Shown: piece after piece, positions 17,008 to 25,071 of the stretch | Position numbering within the stretch: the stretch's first letter is position 1 | Layout: every line of letters starts with the position of its first letter | Assembly: GCF_037645805.1 (NCBI RefSeq) | Contig: NZ_JBBEXE010000001.1 | Span: forward strand, 248,001 to 312,000 | DNA from: Leptobacterium_A meishanense | GTDB lineage: Bacteria > Bacteroidota > Bacteroidia > Flavobacteriales > Flavobacteriaceae | Length of the DNA: 64,000 nucleotides | Reading direction: 5' to 3' | Notes under the pieces: model-generated | The model's database searches: none | What the model saw: only the letters and a program-made list of their open reading frames with translations | What the model was told of the DNA's origin: nothing | Translations under genes and position numbers: made by a program

Positions 17008-17721
17008 TTAGTAACTTTTTACCTCTCCACCACCAAATATGGTATAGCCTTTTATCTTTAATACTTTGGCAGATGCATCTTTGGAGTTCTCTATAAGTCC
17101 TCTTTTATCATCAAATCCACCAAAAATAGATGTTACCTCTACCTGTACGTCCCAATCTCTAGGGACAACAATTTCACAGCCCCCAAACATGGTATACACA
17201 TCAATTATAGCTTCTTTTTCCTGAATGTTTGCCGATGTTAAATCAATTTCACTCCCTCCAAGAATGCTGGTCACCTTTCCACCTATAAATTTTTCTGAAG
17301 TGATTTTTCGCTTGCCGCCACTAAAAATATTAATCAGATCAATAAAATTTTCAGAAGATTCCCCCCTTCCTATTGATCTATGCCTATTCCGTACCGAAAT
17401 CATTAATACTCCAATAACTACAAAGATGGCCGGCCAAAACATTTCCCGTACTTCAAAAGGGATATTAAATATTTTTGGCAAGATAAAAAATGTACCAATG
17501 GATATTAATATGAGCCCTGCCCTATAATTTTCCCTAGTAATGATATTAATTGTCCCTATAAGTATCAATAACATTTGCCATGAGATAATGATATGATTGA
17601 TACTTTCCGGAACGATTCCTGCTTTTTTAGCAATTAATATCCCTCCTATTGCTATAAATATGAATCCAATTATAGAACGCTTTTTACTTCTGTGTTCTTG
17701 ATAGTTTTCTTTTGAGTTCAT
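17008..17721 (-). CDS. LiaF-like membrane protein (LiaF-TM/DUF5668 with C-terminal beta domain)
   Basis: A 237-residue protein with four predicted membrane helices in the first 105 residues, then a soluble domain with repeated glycine motifs (SILGGSEIDL, TMFGGCEIVVP, SIFGGFDDKR, TIFGGGEVK). This right-handed repeat is typical of the C-terminal domain of LiaF, which in Firmicutes restrains a cell-envelope-stress kinase. Placement as the first gene of a LytS-LytTR operon suggests a similar modulator role here. That role is inferred from family and order, since no interaction surface can be read from the sequence. Confidence 0.82.
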   Translation of the reverse strand: MNSKENYQEHRSKKRSIIGFIFIAIGGILIAKKAGIVPESINHIIISWQMLLILIGTINIITRENYRAGLILISIGTFFILPKIFNIPFEVREMFWPAIFVVIGVLMISVRNRHRSIGRGESSENFIDLINIFSGGKRKITSEKFIGGKVTSILGGSEIDLTSANIQEKEAIIDVYTMFGGCEIVVPRDWDVQVEVTSIFGGFDDKRGLIENSKDASAKVLKIKGYTIFGGGEVKSY

Positions 17722-17760
17722 TGTATTAGTGTTTTATTTTCTTAAAGATCTTTGCTGTTG

Positions 17761-17826
17761 TTATGTAATTAGGTTTAGTATAATCCCTGTCATTATAGTT
17801 ACCAAAAATAAAATTAATCGTACCAT
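17761..17826 (-). CDS. Possible 21-residue hydrophobic peptide upstream of the LiaF-like gene
   Basis: Within the leader of the LiaF-like operon an ATG at 17826 opens a 21-codon frame whose product is almost entirely hydrophobic (I, L, V, T), consistent with a single membrane helix. It lies between a -7 promoter box (17871-17878) and the LiaF-like start. It could be a real micro-protein, a leader peptide or chance in AT-rich DNA. There is no independent support. Confidence 0.25.
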   Translation of the reverse strand: MVRLILFLVTIMTGIILNLIT

Positions 17827-17870
17827 GTTTCTAATTTTTTGTGCTGATTTCTTGTTTTTAATTTCTGAAA

Positions 17871-17878
17871 CAAATATA
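17871..17878 (-). promoter_or_regulatory. -7 promoter element of the LiaF-like/LytS/LytTR operon
   Basis: On the minus strand the sequence is TATATTTG, a full match to TAnnTTTG. A TTG at 17902-17904 lies upstream with 23-base spacing, longer than ideal. It predicts a leader of about 145 bases. Confidence 0.45.
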
Positions 17879-17964
17879 GAACGGCTAAGAAAGCCTTAAA
17901 ACAATAATTAGGTAAATGACAGCTGTGATTCGGTAAGTGGGGAATAGTAAAAATTATTAACATA

Positions 17965-17995
17965 TTTGATATATGATATATATTTTATATATTTG
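17965..17995 (+). promoter_or_regulatory. Promoter with overlapping palindromic operator of the toxin-antitoxin pair
   Basis: TTTG (17965-17968), 19 bases, then TATATTTG (17988-17995) is a full -33/-7 match. The box is part of a nested repeat. ATATTTGATATAT occurs at 17962-17974 and again at 17989-18001, and the stretch between is ATAT-palindromic. This is the expected layout of an autoregulated type II toxin-antitoxin promoter. The predicted transcript starts only about 10 bases before the antitoxin ATG. Confidence 0.7.
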
Positions 17996-18012
17996 ATATA
18001 TAAATACATTAT

Positions 18013-18264
18013 ATGAAAAAGAATATAGATATTGATGATAGTTTACTTTTCAAATTGAAAATGTTAGCCGTTTTCGAAAATATGAGTGTGAAAGCATTAA
18101 TGGAAAAAGCCATTTCTTTCTTTGTAGAATACAAAGAAAAAGAACAATTCGACTCACTTACGAAAGAAGAAAAAGAAGATTTAGGATTACTTCTGCTGAT
18201 GCAAAAAACAGACAACAACGATACTGTCAGCAAAGAAACATTCCTTAAAGCATTGGATGAGTAA
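18013..18264 (+). CDS. Putative type II antitoxin
   Basis: An 83-residue acidic-tailed protein. The N-terminus NIDIDDSLLFKLKMLAVFENMSV resembles a ribbon-helix-helix (CopG/MetJ-type) DNA-binding segment. The C-terminal half is highly charged and probably unstructured until bound to the toxin. It overlaps the downstream RelE/ParE-like gene by one base, the usual antitoxin-first order. It would repress its own promoter at the palindrome 17962-18001 and neutralise the toxin. The exact antitoxin family was not recognised; the call depends on neighbour, size and operator. Confidence 0.7.
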   Translation: MKKNIDIDDSLLFKLKMLAVFENMSVKALMEKAISFFVEYKEKEQFDSLTKEEKEDLGLLLLMQKTDNNDTVSKETFLKALDE

Positions 18265-18530
18265 TGCATATTATCTACACACGAGCAATTACTAAAGATG
18301 CCCGAAAAATAAAAGATGAGAAAACAAAAGCCGATATCCGAAAACTGATTGAGATACTGGAAAAAGCAATTTCACTAAAAGACATCCCGAATATTAAGAA
18401 ATTAAAAGGGCACCCAGAGGCTTATCGAATCCGTATACGTGACTATCGTTTAGGGCTATATTGTGATGGTAAAAATATTGTACTTTCCAGACTTCTTAAG
18501 CGAAATGATATATATAAGGTGTTTCCGTAA
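18264..18530 (+). CDS. RelE/ParE-superfamily toxin
   Basis: An 88-residue basic protein with the RelE/ParE fold pattern. IYTRAITKDARKI is the first strand-helix, a lysine-rich helix follows, then KKLKGHPEAYRIRIRDYRLGLY forms the central sheet with the conserved R-I-R-x-x-x-x-R-L-x-Y signature, and VLSRLLKRNDIYK is the last strand. Toxins of this type are ribosome-dependent mRNA nucleases (RelE) or gyrase inhibitors (ParE). The residues do not settle which. It ends 55 bp before the first CRISPR repeat. Confidence 0.82.
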   Translation: MHIIYTRAITKDARKIKDEKTKADIRKLIEILEKAISLKDIPNIKKLKGHPEAYRIRIRDYRLGLYCDGKNIVLSRLLKRNDIYKVFP

Positions 18531-18585
18531 AACTGTTATTATTATAACCAACTTTATTTTTAAAAAAGTCTCATTGCATGAAGTT

Positions 18586-18631
18586 CTTTTGAATTGCTTT
18601 CAAAATTGTATTTTTAGTGATGACTCACAGG
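18586..18631 (+). repeat. Degenerate first CRISPR repeat
   Basis: Positions 6-46 match the consensus of the array, but the first five bases are CTTTT instead of GTTGT. It also has C at repeat position 39, like the next three repeats. Degeneration marks this cas-distal end as the old end of the array. Confidence 0.85.
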
Positions 18632-20149
18632 CATCACATGTGATATATTTTTTACCTTTTAGTTGTGAATTGCTTTCAAAATTGTATTTTTAGTGATGAC
18701 TCACAGGCAAAAAGAATAATATAAAGAACTTCCTTTAGTTGTGAATTGCTTTCAAAATTGTATTTTTAGTGATGACTCACAGGTCTACGGTTCTATCGTC
18801 TATAACCTTGTAGTTGTGAATTGCTTTCAAAATTGTATTTTTAGTGATGACTCACAGGTTGAGGATGGTACGATTGTGTACGTGGCCCGTTGTGAATTGC
18901 TTTCAAAATTGTATTTTTAGTGATGATTCACAGGTAAGCACCAAACTATCCGTAGCCGTAGCACGTTGTGAATTGCTTTCAAAATTGTATTTTTAGTGAT
19001 GATTCACAGGCAAAAGGTAAAATAAACGCAAAAGTTTTCAGTTGTGAATTGCTTTCAAAATTGTATTTTTAGTGATGATTCACAGGTTGTTTAGCTTCTT
19101 CAGGTAAATCAAACGTGTTGTGAATTGCTTTCAAAATTGTATTTTTAGTGATGATTCACAGGGAGTCCTGGATCAAAATATAAGCGCTCTACGTTGTGAA
19201 TTGCTTTCAAAATTGTATTTTTAGTGATGATTCACAGGACTTCTTTTAACATTTTTAATAACTTCTCTGTTGTGAATTGCTTTCAAAATTGTATTTTTAG
19301 TGATGATTCACAGGGAATTCAATTCCTTTCATTGTTTTTGTATTGTTGTGAATTGCTTTCAAAATTGTATTTTTAGTGATGATTCACAGGTTTGTTGGCT
19401 CATAAATATATGGGTTTAGAGTTGTGAATTGCTTTCAAAATTGTATTTTTAGTGATGATTCACAGGTTTATCAACTTACAACAACTATTTGTTACCGTTG
19501 TGAATTGCTTTCAAAATTGTATTTTTAGTGATGATTCACAGGAGAAAAATTGCAGAAGGCTTTAGAAAGGCAGTTGTGAATTGCTTTCAAAATTGTATTT
19601 TTAGTGATGATTCACAGGGCAACGCCTTAGCTACATTTAATGCACCTAGTTGTGAATTGCTTTCAAAATTGTATTTTTAGTGATGATTCACAGGTTTGAA
19701 TCACAATTAAATCCTTAAAAATGGGTTGTGAATTGCTTTCAAAATTGTATTTTTAGTGATGATTCACAGGGAAATCATTCCATTATTTAAACGATACGCT
19801 GTTGTGAATTGCTTTCAAAATTGTATTTTTAGTGATGATTCACAGGATTCCAAAATCGGCTTCATTAGCAATAACTGTTGTGAATTGCTTTCAAAATTGT
19901 ATTTTTAGTGATGATTCACAGGAATAAAAAAGAAATTAGAGATAAGAGGTAGTTGTGAATTGCTTTCAAAATTGTATTTTTAGTGATGATTCACAGGTTC
20001 GACGCCTTTTAGAATAAGTAGAACTGGGTTGTGAATTGCTTTCAAAATTGTATTTTTAGTGATGATTCACAGGTGCACCGTGTGGCTACACCATCTTTAT
20101 GCCGTTGTGAATTGCTTTCAAAATTGTATTTTTAGTGATGATTCACAGG
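18586..20149 (+). CRISPR. Type II-C CRISPR array, 21 repeats and 20 spacers
   Basis: Repeats of 46 bp recur every 76 bp (75 twice). Starts are 18586, 18662, 18738, 18813, 18889, 18965, 19041, 19117, 19193, 19269, 19345, 19421, 19497, 19573, 19649, 19725, 19801, 19877, 19952, 20028 and 20104. Each reads GTTGTGAATTGCTTTCAAAA, then TTGTATTTTTAGTGATGATT and CACAGG. Spacers are 30 bp, two of them 29 bp, all different. Repeats 1-4 have C at position 39; 5-21 have T. The ends TGTGAAT (3-9) and ATTCACA (38-44) are inverted. Repeat bases 2-26 are perfectly complementary to the tracrRNA anti-repeat, so crRNAs derive from the plus strand. Long repeats of about 46 bp are usual for Bacteroidota II-C. Spacer targets could not be searched. 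Confidence 0.98.
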
Positions 20150-20161
20150 GTCAATCTTAAA

Positions 20162-20196
20162 AAACCCCTTTTTTTCAAGGGGTTTCCCTTTTTTAC
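20162..20196. terminator. Bidirectional terminator between CRISPR array and cas2
   Basis: The stem AAACCCCTT (20162-20170) with AAGGGGTTT (20177-20185) has a 6-base loop. Read on the plus strand it is followed by CCCTTTTTT, ending the array transcript. Read on the minus strand it is followed by TTT directly after GGGGTTT, ending the cas9-cas1-cas2 transcript. This 60-bp gap is the only non-coding DNA between array and cas genes. Confidence 0.8.
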
Positions 20197-20209
20197 AGGA
20201 TGAAGAAAA

Positions 20210-20548
20210 TTAAAACAATTCCAACTGTTGGGAGGGCGGTGGCATGGAAATTTCTTCCCTGCCATGGAATATTTCCATCATGCCAAACTGCCGGTCGGTA
20301 ATCTCAAAAATACAGACCTTACCATATTTAGGAAGCATGCGTTTTACCCGTTTTATGTGTACCGCCGAATTTTCACGGCTGGGGCAATGCCGCATATAAA
20401 TGGAAAACTGAAACATGGTAAAACCGTCATCAATCAACCGTTTCCGGAATAGACTGGCCGCTTTCCGCTCGGCTTTGGTATCGGTTGGCAAATCAAAAAG
20501 TACAAGTACCCACATAATCCGATATGCATTAAAACGATCTTTGTTCAT
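20210..20548 (-). CDS. cas2: CRISPR-associated endonuclease Cas2
   Basis: A 112-residue Cas2 of the type II kind. The ferredoxin-like fold begins MWVLVLFDLPTDTKAERKAA with the conserved aspartate (FDLP), followed by the FQFSIYMRHC strand and the VCIFEITDRQFG region. Cas2 bridges two Cas1 dimers to form the spacer integrase. The first seven residues (NKDRFNA) precede the usual start, but only this ATG is well placed. It overlaps cas1 by one base and ends the operon 60 bp from the array. Base composition in sampled lines is higher in G+C (about 43-45%) than in cas9. Confidence 0.95.
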   Translation of the reverse strand: MNKDRFNAYRIMWVLVLFDLPTDTKAERKAASLFRKRLIDDGFTMFQFSIYMRHCPSRENSAVHIKRVKRMLPKYGKVCIFEITDRQFGMMEIFHGREEISMPPPSQQLELF

Positions 20549-21435
20549 TACATTAAAACAGGATAGCTAATGATCCGTTTCTCGCCGGTAAAACATTTAT
20601 ATAATGATGCCGTAGTGGTAGTTACCGCTACCATTAACGGACGTTGGTTGTCCTCAATAACCGTGTCAACAGTCGCAATACTTAATAGATATGCCTTGGC
20701 CTCATTGGTAAGCGCTTCCTCATCAGGGTGCTGTTGTACCCAATCCAGCACCAAAGCATCCACATAAGGCCTGTAGGGTTCCATAATATCATCAGCTAGG
20801 CAATAGGTATTGTATTTGTTTCGGTGAAAAATACCCAAAGCAGGCAACAGGCCACTACTTACTAGTGCCCTTGCCACAATGCTGCGCAACACCGCATACC
20901 CAAAATTGAGGTAATTGTTGGGGGTGCTGCCAAAACGGTCGCGTGTAAAATCATCCAAAAGGTGCTTCCAGTAATGGACAGCGGCTTTGCCTTCCATATT
21001 TTTTTCATCGCCGGAGTTTACATTCTTTAAATACTCATCCATGGGGGCAACGGGTTTATTGTACTGTAACAGTAATTCCTTTTGATTGGTAATCTTTGCC
21101 AGTACCGTTTGCTTCCACAGTTGCTTTTTTAAAGGGATAGAGGCCTCGAGTTGATACCGCCAGCGTTCGGTGAGTTCGGAATGCCCATCTAAGGGCAGCA
21201 TCAGTCCGTTGGGCAAGTGGTGGGCATCGCAAGAAATGACCACTACAGTATTGCCCATTAAGCGTTGTACCAACTGGTGCGACAGGGTAATCTGCGGGTG
21301 GTCGAGCATCAATACGGCCATATCTTCTATAGGCACCGTGCCTTTTATGTCCCCCAAAGGTTCCTGTACCAACAACTGGTTTTGCTTTATTTTTAAATAG
21401 GCGGGATTGCCAATATAGATGGTGCGTTTTATCAT
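20548..21435 (-). CDS. cas1: CRISPR-associated integrase Cas1
   Basis: A 295-residue type II Cas1 that inserts new spacers into the array. Catalytic candidates are Glu148 in NMEGKAAVHYW, His204 in LGIFHRNKYN, and Asp215/Asp216 with Glu219 in LADDIMEPYRPYVD. The N-terminal beta domain holds IEDMAVLMLDHPQITLS. The C-terminus is helical. It overlaps cas9 and cas2 by one base each, so the three are co-translated. Two sampled lines are 52-53% G+C against about 37% in cas9, an unexpected contrast inside one operon. Confidence 0.96.
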   Translation of the reverse strand: MIKRTIYIGNPAYLKIKQNQLLVQEPLGDIKGTVPIEDMAVLMLDHPQITLSHQLVQRLMGNTVVVISCDAHHLPNGLMLPLDGHSELTERWRYQLEASIPLKKQLWKQTVLAKITNQKELLLQYNKPVAPMDEYLKNVNSGDEKNMEGKAAVHYWKHLLDDFTRDRFGSTPNNYLNFGYAVLRSIVARALVSSGLLPALGIFHRNKYNTYCLADDIMEPYRPYVDALVLDWVQQHPDEEALTNEAKAYLLSIATVDTVIEDNQRPLMVAVTTTTASLYKCFTGEKRIISYPVLM

Positions 21436-24400
21436 TATTCCCCTATTTTAACAATATCCCCCAGATGGTTTATTTTTATTTTAGTTAGTCTATCCAAATC
21501 GTCATTTTTAGATATCTTTTCCCATGTAATTCCTTTTAATTCCTTTTCATTTCTATTTACTGTTGTTTCCAAATGATGTCTAAAATCTATTATAAACTGC
21601 CCAACACTACTTTTAGAAAGTCTCTGCATTCTAAACAACCTTTTGCTGATAGTTTTTCGGTTTTCCGGATTAAAAAAGTCAAGTTCATTTCCCTCCTGTG
21701 GATTTTGGTTGTGTTTTAAATCAAAAACAAACAGGTCATTAATCTGCATGGAAAACTGAAATTTCCCTAATACCGGGTCATTATTTCTATTTATAATAGG
21801 GTATGGTTTTCCGGTCTCTTCAATATTCTGCATGCCAATATTTACAGCTTCCCAAAAACTAATCACTTTGTCATAATACTTTCCTTCTTCGTCTTTGTAT
21901 ATGAGAGCATGGTGATTATTACCGGAGGCTACGTAACCTTCTCTTACTTTTTCTACTTTGCTTTCATCAGCTACGGTAACCGATTTTATTTGTATTCTTT
22001 TAGCCTCGTTCAACCATAAGGGGTTTTCACTCAAATTGGAAAATGCTTTTTTAATATTCCCTTCGTTTTCCAGTATCCTGTTTTCCAGTATTGATTTTAC
22101 CTTGTTGTCTATTATTTTTTTTATTTGCGGAGCCCTAATGTTTTCATCAACTTTTACTCTTTTTGTACATACTTCTTCATAAACTTTCACCGCTGTCAAT
22201 GGCTTCCCCTTGTATAAAAGAGGCTGCTTTTTTAAACTGCCGGCAGAAAAGGCCATACGTGCATCATTATCAAAAGCCTTAAGATGTTCTTTTAAAAGTT
22301 GTTTTATCTCGGGGTTTGCCACAACATCTAACTGAAAGAACCTGCTATTTAATTTTACAGGTTTTTCAGCAATTCTTTTAACACGCCCCATCACCGTCTC
22401 TTCATGTAGCCTTCCCCGGGGTGTCCATACAGTTTTCGGTTTTCCGTTTTTTGGCTCATTAATATTCTTGGTTAACACTTTTGAATTTGATTTTTTGAAG
22501 GACACAAAAATCTCATCCAAATGTTTTTTCGTCTGCTCTCTCAAGTCTTCAATGGGTTTGTCAAACCAATTATCGGAAAGGTCAGCAAAACTTTTAAGGG
22601 TAAGCCCGTCTTCATAGTCTTTTTTATATTGTTCAAATTCTTTAAAGGTTAAGCCGTCTTTATGATCCTGATAAATCTTATTAAGATTATTGAGTTTAAA
22701 AATAATTTTCTGGTCGGTTAATGCACATATTAAAGCATCTACTGCATGGTGGCGATGGTCATCCCTTTTACTCCATTCTTTTATGGCTTCGTATGATTTT
22801 ATACCTCCGTTTCCGTCTTTATGCTCCCTTATTTCTGTTTGCCCTATTTTTTTATACACGGGGAGCATTGCTTCCTGCAATACATTCTTTAACTCCCATT
22901 TATCTCTTAAGAAATCGGTTATTTGCCCGGTAGTCGTATAGGTATCTTTACATATCCCTTTTAGTATTTTTACTGTTTCTTTAGCAATGTATTGCGAATC
23001 CTTTTTCATCCGTTCTACAAAATCGTCAGGAATGTCCATGCCTTTACATAATAAGTTCTCAAACTTCAACTTATTAATGTTTCCTTTCCCGTCTTTATAT
23101 AAATCATTCACCTTATTTAGATATTGATTTAAGGCATCTTCTCCTTTAGAATTCATAAAATCATAAGCTGTCATCTGATTTTTGCCATCCGTTCCACTAT
23201 TGCACCGCTTATGTGCCAAAATGTAGTTGTTCATAGAGTTATTAAAGCTGCGCGATTTTGGTAGAATATGCTCAATTTCTGCCTGGCCGCTTTTAAATTC
23301 GGCTACAGAAATGTTGTTATTACAGTACAAACATTGTTTGTTGGTTTCCTGCCAAAGGATATACCTTTTTACATCACGGCCGTTAACAATCTTAAAATCG
23401 TACTCCTCTTTTAAGCGTTGCCTTATTTTCTCATTTTCTTTTTTATTTTTACTGTTATTTCCTGTTATTTCTTTCCTTTTTTTAGCACTGTTTCGCAATT
23501 CCCTGGCTAATTCTACCCGTATTTCATCAAATTTTCCATGTTTTTCAATTGCGAGGTTGACCATATTGACCACCTGATTTAAAACCTGTTCTACCACGGG
23601 GTTTCTAAGGCTGTTTTGAGGGACTGGTTTTAATTTATCGGTTAATTTTAGTTCTGTTTTATATCCACTATGGTCATACCCTACAACATCGCATGCTTCA
23701 CTATAGCCCAATCCTTTTTGCAAATGGGGCAATAGTTTACGGATGGCTTTTGTTGATACGTTTCCATAATCTGACGGATATCCAACTTCATTGGCTATAT
23801 ATTCTGCCTGCTCCTTTGAAAAATGAAATCGGTTTTGCAGTGTATTAACAACCTCTTTGTTAGTTGGCAGAGAATAGGTGATATGCCATAATTCAAACAG
23901 TCCTCCTTTTTCATCATTTTTATCTAAATTGAAAAACAGGTATTGTTCGGGGTTTTCAACTCCTGCTTTCTGTAGCGCATTTTTTAGCATGCTATAAGTC
24001 CTGCTACCGTCCAATTCTGTATGAGACAGATATATTTTGTCATTTTTTCCGTATCCTAACACTCCTTTTATTTTGGACACTGTAAGTTTATAACTGGAGT
24101 TCAAATCCTTCCCGTAAAATAATTTTTCAAATAATATTTGTTTTTGTTCTTCTGAAGGGGTTAACTTTTCCCCTATCGATAATTTCCATGAAAGGTCATT
24201 TAATTTTTGCCATATCCTGAATATTTCAAAGTAAGGAGAGCTTTTTGTAACTGCTTTATGGTATTTTTCAAAAGGGCAATCGGATACTAATCCCTTTTGG
24301 CTTTTTAATGGCCGTTGATAAAATATTATCCTATTTCTTATAGTATCATATAAAGTTCCTTGATTTTCATCTTCATTAGACCCTCCGGTTAAAACCGTAT

Positions 24401-25025
24401 TATAAAATTGTTTCTGGCACTCCCATATTCTATCAAATTCTTCTATATAGGAAGCTCTTAAATACGTACGCTCTCTAAGCAGTACTTCATAAGGGTTATC
24501 AACTTCAGACAATTCTTCATATAGTTTTTCCCCAATGGTTTTGTTTCCTAAACTTTCTTCTAAAAGTGTTATCTGTTTTTTATATTCCGTACTGTTTTCT
24601 TCCTTAGTATTACTTTTTCTATTGCTTAAAAATCCCCTGCGTTGATTTAATAAAATCAATACTCTGCCCAGTTCCTCCAAAGATATTACCTCACCAACTG
24701 CTTTAGCCCTTAAGCCATATAATTCCCTAGCTCCCAAATCAAATAACTTTTCATTTGGAAACATTTTATTTTCCTTTAGAACTGCATATAATTTATCCCT
24801 TCTAATCTTAAAACGTTGATTATTTCGGCGACTGCCCCGTTTTTCGGTTCTTGCCAAATTTTTACTTGCTGTATTTCCTGAATAAAACTTCCCATGAAAA
24901 TCAGGATCTTCAGGAACTATCCTAACGGCAAGCTCTTTTATTTCTTTTTGATCATTATTTTCTTCAACAACAGCTATTCCCACAGAAGAAACACCTATAT
25001 CCAATCCTAATATTTTTTTATTCAT
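21435..25025 (-). CDS. cas9: Type II-C CRISPR effector nuclease Cas9
   Basis: A 1196-residue RNA-guided DNA nuclease. RuvC-I has Asp9 (GLDIGVSSVG), and an arginine-rich bridge helix lies at about 58-77 (RTEKRGSRRNNQRFKIRR). RuvC-II has Glu505 (IRVELAREL). The HNH domain has His586 (EIEHILPKSRSF) and Asn609, plus a CLYC zinc-type pair (565-568) with Cys608. RuvC-III has His760 and Asp763 (HHAVDALICAL). All catalytic residues are present, so it should be active. There is no csn2 or cas4, hence II-C. It is shorter than the roughly 1350-1500 residues I expect for many Bacteroidota Cas9s but longer than Neisseria Cas9. The C-terminal PAM-reading domain spans roughly 1000-1196; the PAM cannot be read. 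Confidence 0.97.
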   Translation of the reverse strand: MNKKILGLDIGVSSVGIAVVEENNDQKEIKELAVRIVPEDPDFHGKFYSGNTASKNLARTEKRGSRRNNQRFKIRRDKLYAVLKENKMFPNEKLFDLGARELYGLRAKAVGEVISLEELGRVLILLNQRRGFLSNRKSNTKEENSTEYKKQITLLEESLGNKTIGEKLYEELSEVDNPYEVLLRERTYLRASYIEEFDRIWECQKQFYNTVLTGGSNEDENQGTLYDTIRNRIIFYQRPLKSQKGLVSDCPFEKYHKAVTKSSPYFEIFRIWQKLNDLSWKLSIGEKLTPSEEQKQILFEKLFYGKDLNSSYKLTVSKIKGVLGYGKNDKIYLSHTELDGSRTYSMLKNALQKAGVENPEQYLFFNLDKNDEKGGLFELWHITYSLPTNKEVVNTLQNRFHFSKEQAEYIANEVGYPSDYGNVSTKAIRKLLPHLQKGLGYSEACDVVGYDHSGYKTELKLTDKLKPVPQNSLRNPVVEQVLNQVVNMVNLAIEKHGKFDEIRVELARELRNSAKKRKEITGNNSKNKKENEKIRQRLKEEYDFKIVNGRDVKRYILWQETNKQCLYCNNNISVAEFKSGQAEIEHILPKSRSFNNSMNNYILAHKRCNSGTDGKNQMTAYDFMNSKGEDALNQYLNKVNDLYKDGKGNINKLKFENLLCKGMDIPDDFVERMKKDSQYIAKETVKILKGICKDTYTTTGQITDFLRDKWELKNVLQEAMLPVYKKIGQTEIREHKDGNGGIKSYEAIKEWSKRDDHRHHAVDALICALTDQKIIFKLNNLNKIYQDHKDGLTFKEFEQYKKDYEDGLTLKSFADLSDNWFDKPIEDLREQTKKHLDEIFVSFKKSNSKVLTKNINEPKNGKPKTVWTPRGRLHEETVMGRVKRIAEKPVKLNSRFFQLDVVANPEIKQLLKEHLKAFDNDARMAFSAGSLKKQPLLYKGKPLTAVKVYEEVCTKRVKVDENIRAPQIKKIIDNKVKSILENRILENEGNIKKAFSNLSENPLWLNEAKRIQIKSVTVADESKVEKVREGYVASGNNHHALIYKDEEGKYYDKVISFWEAVNIGMQNIEETGKPYPIINRNNDPVLGKFQFSMQINDLFVFDLKHNQNPQEGNELDFFNPENRKTISKRLFRMQRLSKSSVGQFIIDFRHHLETTVNRNEKELKGITWEKISKNDDLDRLTKIKINHLGDIVKIGE

Positions 25026-25061
25026 TTTTATAATTGTAAATAATTATTTGAAACTTTTTAT

Positions 25062-25069
25062 TACTTTTG
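25062..25069 (+). promoter_or_regulatory. -7 promoter element of the tracrRNA
   Basis: TACTTTTG is a full match to TAnnTTTG and sits three bases before the anti-repeat, so the tracrRNA should begin almost exactly at the anti-repeat. No clear -33 TTG is present at the usual spacing. Confidence 0.6.
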
Positions 25070-25071
25070 AT

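Noticed and set aside
18463..18693. A plus-strand frame running from the toxin gene end into the CRISPR repeats
   Set aside because: It overlaps the real toxin frame and then translates repeat sequence; it is a by-product of the array.
21958..23577. Plus-strand frames of 70-116 codons inside cas9
   Set aside because: Antisense shadows; composition follows the cas9 codon pattern. No anti-CRISPR-like gene was recognised among them.
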